Of a stretch of DNA of 64,000 nt, positions 53,140-61,696 are shown one piece after another (within the stretch, counting starts at the first letter, position 1; the number at the start of each line of letters is the position of its first letter). The translations under genes and the position numbers were made by a program. The notes below the pieces were generated by a model. The model made no database searches. It had not been told where the DNA came from and saw only the letters and a list, made by a program, of their open reading frames with translations. Where the stretch lies: assembly GCF_000163895.2 (NCBI RefSeq), contig NC_016630.1, positions 434,001 to 498,000 of the forward strand, read 5' to 3'. The DNA comes from Filifactor alocis ATCC 35896. Lineage in GTDB: Bacteria; Bacillota; Clostridia; Peptostreptococcales; Filifactoraceae.

Positions 53140-53991
53140 TCAATCTTTCATTATTGAAAGATTTGGAAAACAAATATCAAAAGTACTGCCAACGCCTACT
53201 TTGGATTTAACCTTAATATATCCGCCATGACCTTCTATAATATTGCGTGAGAGAAACAACCCGACACCGATCCCTTCCTTATCCCTTGCAAGACTTCCTC
53301 TGTAAAATCTGGAAAAAATCTTTGGGATCTCATCTTCCGATATTCCTTGACCTTGATCCGTAATACTTATTCCACAAAACATTTCATAACAAAATGTATG
53401 AATCTTGATCTTCGTGTTATCTTCAGAATACTTAACGGCATTATCTAAGATATTGAATACAGCTTCTATCACCCATTTTTCATCCGCTTTTATCATTAAA
53501 CCCGAATCGACATCAAGGTCTATTTTTATATTTTTACAAGAAGCTTTTGGATAAGCTTGATTCATTACATTTGTAACTATCTGCTTAATTAAAACATCTC
53601 TTTCTTTAAACTGAAACATTCCGCCCTCAAGCCTTGACATCTTTGTTAATGCATTTATTAGTTCTCCTAATTTTTTACTATGAAAACTGATTTCCATCGC
53701 ATACTCTTTTATTCCGATATCTTCCGCCACTTCATTAAGCAATTCAGAATACATAATAATATTTGTTAACGGAGTCTTCGTCTGATGAGAGATATCTGTA
53801 ATTAATTGTTTTAGTTTGTCCTTTTCTTCTCTAATTTTCTTTTCGGACATGGACGACCCGGTGAGGTAACGCATAAACTTAGTTTGAAATTTTGACAGCT
53901 CCGTTTCATCAAAACGTTCTTCCTTAAAATCACCGCTTATCGCAGAATCCAACATTTTATTTAAAGCATCATATTCATTTTTCCCAAACAT
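53140..53991 (-). CDS. Sensor histidine kinase, no membrane segment
   Basis: A 283-residue kinase with the phosphorylated His69 in LITDISHQTKTPLTNII, an N box (IEAVFNILDNAVKYS) and G boxes (DQGQGISEDE, GIGVGLFLSR). The first 40 residues contain no transmembrane helix, so it must sense through a partner, plausibly the FtsX permease encoded in the same operon, or an intracellular signal. It starts 3 bases after the response regulator gene. Confidence 0.9.
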   Translation of the reverse strand: MFGKNEYDALNKMLDSAISGDFKEERFDETELSKFQTKFMRYLTGSSMSEKKIREEKDKLKQLITDISHQTKTPLTNIIMYSELLNEVAEDIGIKEYAMEISFHSKKLGELINALTKMSRLEGGMFQFKERDVLIKQIVTNVMNQAYPKASCKNIKIDLDVDSGLMIKADEKWVIEAVFNILDNAVKYSEDNTKIKIHTFCYEMFCGISITDQGQGISEDEIPKIFSRFYRGSLARDKEGIGVGLFLSRNIIEGHGGYIKVKSKVGVGSTFDICFPNLSIMKD

Positions 53992-53994
53992 TAT

Positions 53995-54651
53995 CTACTC
54001 CAATCTGAAAACATATCCTAACCCATAAACAGTATGTATCAATTTAGCTTCTCCATTATCAATCTTATCACGAAGTCTTTTTATTGCTACCGAGAGTGCA
54101 TTTTCATCTACAAACATCTGATTCTGCCACACATGGTCAATCAATTTTTCTCTGGATAAAATAACACCTTCATTTTCAACTAAATATTTCAGTAATCGAA
54201 TCTCTGTTTTACTGAGTTCAAACTCAATGCCATTGCTCTTAAATACAAACGAGTCAAAGTCTAAATCCAAGCCATATTTCCGGTATGCATTATCACCTGT
54301 ACTTCTTGATAGGAGTTTTTCTATTCGTAGCCTTAATGCCATTAGAGAAAACGGCTTCGTCACATAATCATCGGCTCCCAATTGAAGACCTTCTACTTCG
54401 CCAATTTCTGTATCATTTGCAGTCAGAATTAGCACTGGTTTTCGTGAGTATTTTCTAATTTCTTTAAGAAAATCCAATCCATTCCCATCTGGAAGGTTGA
54501 TATCCAATATTATAAGATCTGCACACTGTATATCTTTAACATCTGATAAATTATAAAAATTTACAAAATCATATTCTTTACTTCCAAGCGTCAATTCTAT
54601 CCCTCGATTTATTGAACTATCATCTTCAATAATATATATTTTTCTTTTCAT
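53995..54651 (-). CDS. OmpR/PhoB-type response regulator
   Basis: A 218-residue regulator with a receiver domain (phospho-acceptor Asp50 in LIILDINLPDGNG, Lys in DYVTKPFS) and a winged-helix DNA-binding domain (ELSKTEIRLLKYLVENEG; HTVYGLGYVFRLE). It is coupled to the XRE-type gene upstream by a 4-base overlap and followed by its kinase. It likely controls this operon and possibly other ICE B genes. Confidence 0.93.
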   Translation of the reverse strand: MKRKIYIIEDDSSINRGIELTLGSKEYDFVNFYNLSDVKDIQCADLIILDINLPDGNGLDFLKEIRKYSRKPVLILTANDTEIGEVEGLQLGADDYVTKPFSLMALRLRIEKLLSRSTGDNAYRKYGLDLDFDSFVFKSNGIEFELSKTEIRLLKYLVENEGVILSREKLIDHVWQNQMFVDENALSVAIKRLRDKIDNGEAKLIHTVYGLGYVFRLE

Positions 54652-54926
54652 ATCTCAATTATCTCCTTAAAATTATTCGAACATTTATTTTTTCTTTCAC
54701 ATTCATTCCGCTTTATATATCTCAGCTCTATATCATAACCTAAGGCTTCCATTATTTTTACGAATGTGTTGTTAACAATAGTTTCTTTATTACGAATTAC
54801 TCGATTTACATATGGAGCAGATGTATTAATTTGTTTCGACAACTTTGCCTGTGTAATTTCTGCTTCAATACATTTTGTTTTTACATCGAGTTCTATATTA
54901 TTCTTTATCACGTTAAGCTCCTTCAT
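54648..54926 (-). CDS. XRE-type helix-turn-helix regulator
   Basis: A 92-residue protein whose helix-turn-helix spans ITQAKLSKQINTSAPYVNRV, followed by EALGYDIELRYI. It opens the operon XRE, response regulator, kinase, ABC ATPase, FtsX. Thirteen bases before its start lies a 22-bp inverted repeat (54939-54960) overlapping the promoter, consistent with autoregulation. Confidence 0.8.
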   Translation of the reverse strand: MKELNVIKNNIELDVKTKCIEAEITQAKLSKQINTSAPYVNRVIRNKETIVNNTFVKIMEALGYDIELRYIKRNECERKNKCSNNFKEIIEI

Positions 54927-54938
54927 GTTATTATTCTT

Positions 54939-54962
54939 TAATAAATAAGATAATTTATTATA
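54939..54962 (-). promoter_or_regulatory. Operator and extended -10 of the XRE operon
   Basis: TAATAAAT (54939-54946) and ATTTATTA (54953-54960) form a perfect inverted repeat. On the minus strand TATAAT (54957-54962) is preceded by TGG, an extended -10, while no good -35 is present. A repressor on the inverted repeat would block the promoter. Confidence 0.6.
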
Positions 54963-55020
54963 CCAAATATCATGGTTTTATGCTATAATATTCCCAATAG
55001 AGACAATTATATGCTTAGAG

Positions 55021-55160
55021 TTGCTCTAGTACTAATAGTATAGGAGCAAGCACAGTAAGTGCATATGCACTTACGAAAAAATTGACTTAACCCTTGCATC
55101 GGCATCGGGCTATTTTGTCAATTTAGCTTGTTGGGGAAATCCCCCAAACCCCTTTCATTA
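55021..55160. other. Candidate origin of transfer (oriT) of ICE B
   Basis: TTGCTCTA and TAGGAGCAA (55021-55049) form a bulged hairpin. It is followed by the 20-bp perfect palindrome GTAAGTGCATATGCACTTAC (55055-55074), then CCCTTGCATCGGCATCGGGC, and GCTTGTTGG with GGGG/CCCC pairing (55126-55160). Such stacked inverted repeats with a TTGCATC-like sequence are typical of oriT regions near MobC/relaxase genes. Three kilobases of other genes now separate it from mobC at 58105. Confidence 0.55.
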
Positions 55161-55245
55161 CATTGTAAAAATTCAAATAATATTGTATAATATTCATATA
55201 AAATATGAGTAAAGGATAATTTATTATTATGAGTGGTAGGATGAA

Positions 55246-56241
55246 ATGAATGTATGTTATAACATAAAAAACGCATCTAGAGCCAAACAATCCGATTTAA
55301 TAAAGGCTTTAAGTATATATTCAAAAACAGTGGATAAGTTTGCCCAGACCGATACAAATCAAATTATGGATTATATTTCAAAAAGGTATGACGAAAATAG
55401 AATTATGTTTTTTTTCGTATTGTATCTTAATGGAGAAGTGTGCGGATTTGCAGAATACGCATATCTAAAGAAAAATAAAGTATTAATGCTAGATTATCTG
55501 TGTACGGAAAGTAGAAATCACACACTATTTTATAATTTTTACCAGATGATTTTTGAAGAAATAAATAGGACTTTGAATTCCAAACAGCTATTCATAGAAT
55601 TTATTGTGACCGAATTATCTTTACTTAAACATGGAAAAAAACTCATTGAAACGGATAGCAATTATTTTAGGCAAGTTTTATCATTTGAACAATTTCATAT
55701 ATTAAACATACCGTATAAACAACCATGTATGGGCAAAACATTAGAGTTCTTTGAATATAGCCTAGCTATAAAAAAAGCAGACTCATGTGAAGATAACTCA
55801 TATGTATATAATAAAAATTTTTATATGTCCTTAATATCAGAAATATATGAGGAACACTATTTGCAGTGGTATTTGCATTATACAGATAATAAAAAAGAAA
55901 TTATAGAAACGTTCAATAATAGTCTTGCTTTGCTCAATAATGAATACCCTCCAGAGGCATATGTTGAAGAAATATATTCGGTTAATTGCCGATTGTTTGA
56001 TAAGGGAATATGCAATCAGATAAAACCTGAAACAATAACTTTATCTAAACAAAAGAAAAAGAATATCAGGAAATATTTAGTATGTGTAATTTGGGTAGCA
56101 TTAAGTTTAAGCTCGATTTTATTATGTTATTTTCAAGATGAATTGAGTATTACCAAATATATATCAACTTTAGTAAATGCAATAACAATGATTACCGGGA
56201 TTATAGCATTGCTGACAATTGTAAAAAATAAAATCACTTAG
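55246..56241 (+). CDS. Unknown protein: GNAT-like domain with two C-terminal membrane helices
   Basis: A 331-residue protein. Residues 1-125 look like a GNAT-type fold (FFVLYLNGEVCGFAEYAYLK and VLMLDYLCTESRNHTLF, the strand pair before the acetyl-CoA loop), though I do not see a clear R/Q-x-x-G-x-G/A motif. A helical middle part follows. Two adjacent membrane helices (YLVCVIWVALSLSSILLCYF and NAITMITGIIALLTIV) close the protein. I know no named family. It converges with the methyltransferase gene; their ends overlap by 8 bases. It is cargo of ICE B, between oriT and mobC. Confidence 0.6.
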   Translation: MNVCYNIKNASRAKQSDLIKALSIYSKTVDKFAQTDTNQIMDYISKRYDENRIMFFFVLYLNGEVCGFAEYAYLKKNKVLMLDYLCTESRNHTLFYNFYQMIFEEINRTLNSKQLFIEFIVTELSLLKHGKKLIETDSNYFRQVLSFEQFHILNIPYKQPCMGKTLEFFEYSLAIKKADSCEDNSYVYNKNFYMSLISEIYEEHYLQWYLHYTDNKKEIIETFNNSLALLNNEYPPEAYVEEIYSVNCRLFDKGICNQIKPETITLSKQKKKNIRKYLVCVIWVALSLSSILLCYFQDELSITKYISTLVNAITMITGIIALLTIVKNKIT

Positions 56242-56957
56242 TAATTTCGATTATAACATTATGGGCAAACGGATATGACAATAGCTGAAAAGAATCATCA
56301 AGTTTATAATATTTAGATGATTCTTTTTCGCTAACTCCTAGTTTATATATAAGAGAAGATAGTACATGAAATCTATAAGTGTTTTCTATTTTAAAACCAT
56401 TATGCAATAATATTTTTTTTTATATATTTTTCGCTATACATCCATAGTAAGTGTTCTTGATTATTGTAGTTATATTTTTTCAAAAAAACAGCAGAGCCAT
56501 AATCTTTTGTTAATAAAAATTCGGCACTATTTGAACGTTCAAATTCAATTAAAGCTTTTCCATTTTTCTTTAATACTCTTTTAATTTCATTAATAGAACG
56601 AATGGCATCACAATAATTTAGAACACTTCCAACACAAATAATAAATTCTACACTATTATCTTCAATAGGGATATCTTCTAAGCTTCCGACAATATAATTT
56701 GGTTCATTTTCAACATATTCACTTATAATATCCATTTGTATTAAAGTTCCTTTAACAGGATATTTGCTTAACCCAGATCCTATATTTAGACAAATTGATT
56801 TTTCATATGTATGTTGGTTTACCCAATTTGCAACAAATTTTTCTATTATAAGATGTGTAGCATAATGCCAAGTATCATTTACTGGCCAAGGATTATTATT
56901 TTTATAATTTCTATAAGCTGTTTTCTGAACTTTATTTCCTTTTAATAAATCACTCAT
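56234..56957 (-). pseudogene. SAM-dependent methyltransferase with A9 frameshift
   Basis: The open frame 56400-56957 encodes a class I methyltransferase: ICLNIGSGLSKYPVKG (SAM-binding motif I), LEDIPIEDNSVEFIICVGS (motifs II-III) and EIKRVLKKNGKALIEFERS. It ends abruptly after a run of nine A residues (minus strand; 56413-56421). Skipping one A continues the protein as KKILLHNGFKIENTYRF, then to VIIEITK with a stop at 56234. This is a one-base expansion, a phase-variable tract, a transcriptional slippage site or a sequencing error. Substrate unknown. It starts 9 bases after the XerC-like gene on the same strand. Confidence 0.75.
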
Positions 56958-56966
56958 AATAATAAA

Positions 56967-57890
56967 TTATCCTTTATTGGTAGATATTTTTAATCTTGGA
57001 TTTTTGTATTTCATTATTTCAATTTTTTTATTAGAAGTTATATTCGTATAAATTTGTGTCGTTGTTATGCTTGAATGTCCCAATATTTGCTGTATATTTC
57101 TAGAATCAACATCATTTTCTAATAAAAGCGTAGCAAATGTATGCCTAAACATATGAGGTGTTATATTAATTGGTATACTTGCTTTCTTACAATTTTTTTT
57201 AATCATATTTCTCACTGACTGATCTGACAATTTATTATTGATTCTATTTATGAAGAAATATCCTTTAATTTCTAATCCAAATAATTCCTCATATTGTTTT
57301 ATTTCTTTCCATAGATTTTCATTATACACCGGTAATATTCTCTCTTTATCACCTTTCCCGTAAATTCTAATCATCCTTTCACTATATGAAATTTGTTCCT
57401 TTCTTAAGTCACATAACTCACTAATTCTTATTCCAGTACTTATTAATATTTCTAAGATTATAATATCTCTAGAAAGTGCTTTGTATTTATATGTGTTTTT
57501 ATCGGCATTATCTCTTTCATCATATAAACATTTAAATAAGTTTTCTAAATATACTATAGGTATTGTTTTGGGTAAAATAACAGGTTCCTTTAGTCTTAAT
57601 CTTATTTTTACAAAAGGGTTGTATTCTAATATGTCCTCATATACAAGATATGAGAAAAAAGCTTTCAGAGTTGCTATCTTTCTTTTAATTGTTTTCACTC
57701 TATAATCCTTTGTATGTAACATTTCTATGTATTTGCATAATATCTCTTTTCTATAATAATTTTCTTCCTTATCCAAAAATACCATGTATTGTTTTAAGTC
57801 CAGTTTATAAGACTTTACTGTTTTATAGTTTAAATTATTTTGATTTTCACATACTTTTAAATATTCATCTACTAGATTTTCTAAGTTCAT
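56967..57890 (-). CDS. XerC/XerD-like tyrosine recombinase
   Basis: A 307-residue recombinase with an N-terminal SAM-like domain and a catalytic domain: Arg in ISTGIRISELCDLRK, Lys in IYGKGDKERILPV, HMFRHTFATLLLE and LGHSSITTTQIYTNI with the nucleophile Tyr. Length and motifs fit Xer or small mobile-element recombinases rather than the ICE-type integrase at 46915. It is in one unit with the frameshifted methyltransferase. It could move this three-gene segment, or resolve multimers. Confidence 0.85.
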   Translation of the reverse strand: MNLENLVDEYLKVCENQNNLNYKTVKSYKLDLKQYMVFLDKEENYYRKEILCKYIEMLHTKDYRVKTIKRKIATLKAFFSYLVYEDILEYNPFVKIRLRLKEPVILPKTIPIVYLENLFKCLYDERDNADKNTYKYKALSRDIIILEILISTGIRISELCDLRKEQISYSERMIRIYGKGDKERILPVYNENLWKEIKQYEELFGLEIKGYFFINRINNKLSDQSVRNMIKKNCKKASIPINITPHMFRHTFATLLLENDVDSRNIQQILGHSSITTTQIYTNITSNKKIEIMKYKNPRLKISTNKG

Positions 57891-58033
57891 ATCTTGTCTC
57901 CTTGTATAATATATTTACTCAAAATGATACCCTAATTTTTTTAATTTGAGTTACTCTTAAAATAATGCTATAATATAAATTGTAACTAATATTTGAACAG
58001 GAGATTTCAAACAAGAAATATATTTTTAAAATT

Positions 58034-58076
58034 AGACCTGCAATTAAGTTTTTTAACTTAGTTACAGGTCTTTTAT
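58034..58076 (+). terminator. Terminator or attenuator before mobC
   Basis: AGACCTG with AAGTT pairs with AACTT and CAGGTCT, followed by TTTATTTT. It lies upstream of the mobC ribosome binding site (AGGAGATG). Because no plus-strand gene precedes it, it may attenuate mobC-relaxase transcription. Confidence 0.7.
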
Positions 58077-58104
58077 TTTACGAATTTTTAGGAGATGATT
58101 TTTT

Positions 58105-58473
58105 ATGGCAAATAGATATAGAAATAATGGAATATATTTAATGCTTTCCGATGATGAGCTTGAAATTTTAAACAAAAAATATGAACTGTCCGGTTGTAAA
58201 ACCCTTCGCCAGTTTATGATGAAATGTATATTGGAAAAAGATATTTTTGTACTGGATATGAAAGTGTTTAAGGAGATGTCTACAAATATCGGAAGAATTA
58301 CAGGCAGCATCAATCAGATTGCAAAGAGAGTAAATTCAACAAGTATCATCTACAAAGATGATATCAATGATTTGAAAAAGCTCTTGGAAAAACAAGGGAA
58401 AGACATCTACTTTCTTCGCAAAAAGCTGTATGAATTAGGGAATTTAGGAACAACAAATACGGAGGAGATCTAA
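58105..58473 (+). CDS. mobC: MobC-like relaxosome accessory protein of ICE B
   Basis: A 122-residue protein with the MobC pattern: an N-terminal beta strand (NGIYLMLSDDELEILNKK) and the INQIAKRVNSTSIIYKDDI segment. Related to, but distinct from, the MobC at 2425. The stop overlaps the relaxase start (TAATG). Ribosome binding site AGGAGATG. Confidence 0.85.
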   Translation: MANRYRNNGIYLMLSDDELEILNKKYELSGCKTLRQFMMKCILEKDIFVLDMKVFKEMSTNIGRITGSINQIAKRVNSTSIIYKDDINDLKKLLEKQGKDIYFLRKKLYELGNLGTTNTEEI

Positions 58474-59846
58474 TGGCAGTTACAAAAATCCATCCAATAG
58501 AAAAAACACTATATTTAGCCTTAGACTATATTATGAATGAAGATAAAACCGATGAAAAAATCCTTATATCTTCTTTTGGCTGCAATCCTAAAACAGCTCA
58601 TCTTGAGTTTGAACAGACAAAAAAAGAATGTAATTCTAAAGCAAAAATTTTAGCAAGACATCTAATTCAAGCATTTGCTCCGGGAGAAACTACACCTGAA
58701 CAGGCACACCAAATCGGACTGGAGTTATGTGAGAGAGTCTTGCAAGGAAAGTATGAATATGTCCTTACTACCCATATCGACAAGGGACATCTACACAATC
58801 ATATTCTGTTTAACAATGTCAGCTTTGAAACAGGCAAAGCCTACCAAAGCAACAAGAGAAGTTATCATCAAATTAGAACTGTCAGCGATGATTTATGTAA
58901 AGAAAACGGCTTGTCCGTTATTGATGAAAACTACAAAAGGTTTAAGAACAGATACTCTACAAATGGCAAAAGCTATATGGAATATACCGAATTTAAGAGG
59001 GGAACTTCTTGGAAAAATAAGCTTCAGATTGCGATTGATAAAGCTGTTTTAAAATCCAAAACCTACGAGGAATTTCTAAAGACTATGGAAGATTTCGGTT
59101 ATGAAATCAAGATTGGAAAGTATCTTTCCTTCAGACATAAAGATAAAAGAGATAAGGGAAGATTCACTCGTGCAAAAGCATCTACTTTAGGGAAAGATTA
59201 CACAAAAGAGAGAATCAAGGAACGAATCAAAGATCCAAATAAACATCATATTTATGCTAATCAGGAATATCATTATGAAAAACTCTCGTACAAGAAACCG
59301 GATACTATTGTAGATATGAAAAACAATGAAAAGGTAAAATCCTCTAAAGGCTATGAAGTATGGGCAGGTAAACATAATATGAAAACTATGGCATCTGCCT
59401 TAAATGAAATGAGAAAATCTGGTGTTAACTCCTACGAGGAATTAGATTTAAAATTAAAGAAAGTGGCATCAGATAGACAACAATTATTAGATAAGATAAA
59501 ACACATAGAAAAAGAAATGAAGTTCATTTATTCTGTAATAGAAAATAAAAATACGATCTCTGAAAATCAACTGATTTATGATATGTATATGAAAGATAAG
59601 GAAAACAAAGCCTTTTATGAAGAATATAAATCGCAAATCATTGCCTATGAAACAGCTATGAAAGGGAGCAAAAATTTCAAATATCAAACATTAAGCATTC
59701 AAAATTTATCTGATAAATATATGCTTTTAGAACAAGAAAAAACTACACTTATGGGAGAATATTCCTCTCAAAACTCTATGCTTCACAAGCTTGGGCAAGC
59801 AAAGAAAAATACAGATTTGTATCTTGATAATCATTTGGAAAAATAA
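58473..59846 (+). CDS. MobA/MobL-type relaxase of ICE B
   Basis: A 457-residue relaxase starting MAVTKIHPIEKTLYLALDYI, with a candidate catalytic Tyr in LALDYIMNEDK and the metal-binding motif LTTHIDKGHLHNHILFN. The C-terminal part is basic and coiled, with the KVKSSKGYEVWAGKHNMKTM block shared with the ICE A relaxase (GYEHWAKIFNLKQ). It would nick the candidate oriT at 55021-55160. No secretion genes of ICE B are in the window. Confidence 0.9.
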   Translation: MAVTKIHPIEKTLYLALDYIMNEDKTDEKILISSFGCNPKTAHLEFEQTKKECNSKAKILARHLIQAFAPGETTPEQAHQIGLELCERVLQGKYEYVLTTHIDKGHLHNHILFNNVSFETGKAYQSNKRSYHQIRTVSDDLCKENGLSVIDENYKRFKNRYSTNGKSYMEYTEFKRGTSWKNKLQIAIDKAVLKSKTYEEFLKTMEDFGYEIKIGKYLSFRHKDKRDKGRFTRAKASTLGKDYTKERIKERIKDPNKHHIYANQEYHYEKLSYKKPDTIVDMKNNEKVKSSKGYEVWAGKHNMKTMASALNEMRKSGVNSYEELDLKLKKVASDRQQLLDKIKHIEKEMKFIYSVIENKNTISENQLIYDMYMKDKENKAFYEEYKSQIIAYETAMKGSKNFKYQTLSIQNLSDKYMLLEQEKTTLMGEYSSQNSMLHKLGQAKKNTDLYLDNHLEK

Positions 59847-59849
59847 AAA

Positions 59850-59905
59850 AGTAAGGGATAATCGTTTCTATCCGAATTTTGAATAGAACGGATTATCCCT
59901 ACTTG
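59850..59905. terminator. Bidirectional terminator after the ICE B relaxase
   Basis: GTAAGGGATAATC (59851-59863) pairs with GATTATCCCTAC (59891-59902), with a second pairing of TTCTAT and ATAGAA inside. It lies between the convergent relaxase and membrane protein genes. Confidence 0.75.
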
Positions 59906-59923
59906 ATTTCAATTTAAATGATG

Positions 59924-60442
59924 TCATTCATCAGATTTTTCTACAATATAATATTCTTTGAATTCTTCCTTTTCCTCAAGGAATTCTTCTCTTCTTTTCC
60001 ATACCACAAGAGCTATGATCGTGATTATAATATAATTGACCACCTGATTTGCTATGTCATGATTTAACAGAGGCAAAAAATAGTCTGTTCCCTTTGTAAT
60101 AAAGCCATTTACCAAGATACAATAAACTGTCATGGAACTCAAAAACGAAATGGCGAAGTTTAAGATTTTTCCTAGCAATCCAAGTTTTCGATGGATCATT
60201 TTAAACAGAGCGGAATAGATTATTACTGCCAATATTGCTGCCAATACATCCCAAAAATACATGGCATATCCGGATGAGAATTTTACTGAAAAATAGTGGT
60301 GGGTATAGTACCAGCTTGCTATAAATACTACAAGTTTATCCAGTGCAAACAAGCTGATTTTTACAAATGTGGCTCCTGCAAACAGGATAACTCCCAAATA
60401 TATTATAATTAAGGCTATAAAAATGATAACCAGACCAATCAT
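59924..60442 (-). CDS. Polytopic membrane protein of ICE B (172 aa)
   Basis: Four or five hydrophobic helices (LVIIFIALIIIYLGVILFAG, VLAAILAVIIYSALF, KILNFAISFLSSMTVYCILV, VNYIIITIIALVVW) and an acidic tail. AGGAGG precedes the ATG. I recognise no family. It lies next to SSB and helicase genes, so it belongs to the ICE backbone; its role is unknown. Confidence 0.65.
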   Translation of the reverse strand: MIGLVIIFIALIIIYLGVILFAGATFVKISLFALDKLVVFIASWYYTHHYFSVKFSSGYAMYFWDVLAAILAVIIYSALFKMIHRKLGLLGKILNFAISFLSSMTVYCILVNGFITKGTDYFLPLLNHDIANQVVNYIIITIIALVVWKRREEFLEEKEEFKEYYIVEKSDE

Positions 60443-60544
60443 ATCATTTTCCTCCTATCTGAATAATTTTCTTTTTCTTATAATATAACGCTCCCGTTCT
60501 AATTTATCAAACCTTTATTTTCCATATATTCCTAATAAAAAACA

Positions 60545-60592
60545 AAAAAAATAGTGGATAAACAGCCTTATTAGCTGTTTACCCACTATTTT
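60545..60592 (-). terminator. Terminator of the SSB/helicase operon
   Basis: AATAGTGG with TAAACAGC pairs with GCTGTTTA and CCACTATT around CTTATTA. The A run at its left end gives a T tract on the minus strand, just after the SSB stop. Confidence 0.8.
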
Positions 60593-60606
60593 AAAACTTT
60601 ATAATT

Positions 60607-61566
60607 TTATCTCTCTACATTTTTCTCTTTTTTGATACCGCTCTGTTCCCTTGGTTTTTCGCCTGCCTTTTCCTTATACTCCTTTAACTTACCAAGTGCT
60701 GAAGGTTTCTTTGTTTCCTTTGTGTTTTGATTTGTTTTGACCTGTTCTTTGGCTTTTAGCAGCTTTGCGGAATAAACTTTAAGAGACAAATATTTTTTTC
60801 CGTCCTTTCCCTGACTGATTTTTTCTTTTCCGAATATATGGACAAAATCTCCTTTTTTCAAATTTTCCACACTGCTTACCTTATCATTATAAGCTAAACA
60901 GTTGGTGTATTTTACATTTCCTTCCTTGTCATTTTCAGCAATTGCAAAACTTGCAACGGTAAAATCTTTACCATCTTTTGATGTCAAATTTTTAATGTCT
61001 ATATCCGAAGCAATATTGCCATTGATATTTATAGTATTTGCTTTTTCGTTATTTTCATTTGACTTGTCATTTATAGTACTCTTATCCTCCTTCACATTTT
61101 CCTCACCGGATAAAGCACTATTCTTATTCTCTCTTCCACTTTCTAAATCAGGTGCTTCCATCTCATTTTCATCTATATAATCATAAAATTTTTCATCAAC
61201 TAAGCCCATAATCTTATCATTCATATAATTATCATAGGCAACATCAAGGGTATCTTCGTTTTCTATTCCTGTTTCCAAAGATATAATTCCTTTTACAAAA
61301 TCACTATGATTATACTCCGCTAAAAAAGATAAGGTCTCTTTCATCGTTTCAAAGTTGTTGTTTTGCATATCGGAAATGCTTTTTAAATCATTTGCATATC
61401 GTCCGTTATCCCATTCAAATTTCCCGCTTTCCTTGTTTTCTTTAATCCCTGTTGCAAGTACAAACTGAGTACCTGAAAACAATATTGCCTGATTGTCCTT
61501 CACATCTAAAACTGTTGTATTTTCACTTAATGCTGTTTTTACAATATCGCCTTTTTCTAATTTCAT
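60607..61566 (-). CDS. SSB-like OB-fold protein with an N-terminal ICE domain
   Basis: A 319-residue protein. The C-terminal half is an SSB-type OB fold (INGNIASDIDIKNLTSKDGK, VASFAIAENDKEGN, LAYNDKVSSVENLKKGDFVH) with a basic tail. The N-terminal 130 residues form a separate conserved-looking domain of unknown role (VKTALSENTTVLDVKDNQAI). An acidic linker joins the two. It likely binds single-stranded transfer DNA. It follows the large helicase gene on the same strand. Confidence 0.75.
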   Translation of the reverse strand: MKLEKGDIVKTALSENTTVLDVKDNQAILFSGTQFVLATGIKENKESGKFEWDNGRYANDLKSISDMQNNNFETMKETLSFLAEYNHSDFVKGIISLETGIENEDTLDVAYDNYMNDKIMGLVDEKFYDYIDENEMEAPDLESGRENKNSALSGEENVKEDKSTINDKSNENNEKANTININGNIASDIDIKNLTSKDGKDFTVASFAIAENDKEGNVKYTNCLAYNDKVSSVENLKKGDFVHIFGKEKISQGKDGKKYLSLKVYSAKLLKAKEQVKTNQNTKETKKPSALGKLKEYKEKAGEKPREQSGIKKEKNVER

Positions 61567-61696
61567 TATTTATTCCTCCATTCAATCTTCTTTGTATTTA
61601 TAGTTTTCATCGTTAAAATTGAAAAAAGAGTACCTATAAAAGACACTCTATCCCAGATATACTCACATATTTTTTTCATTTATTTTATAATAAGGT

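Noticed and set aside
56967..57890. This recombinase as the integrase of ICE B
   Set aside because: It lies inside the element between oriT and mobC and is Xer-like, whereas the gene at 46915 has the ICE-type architecture and end position.
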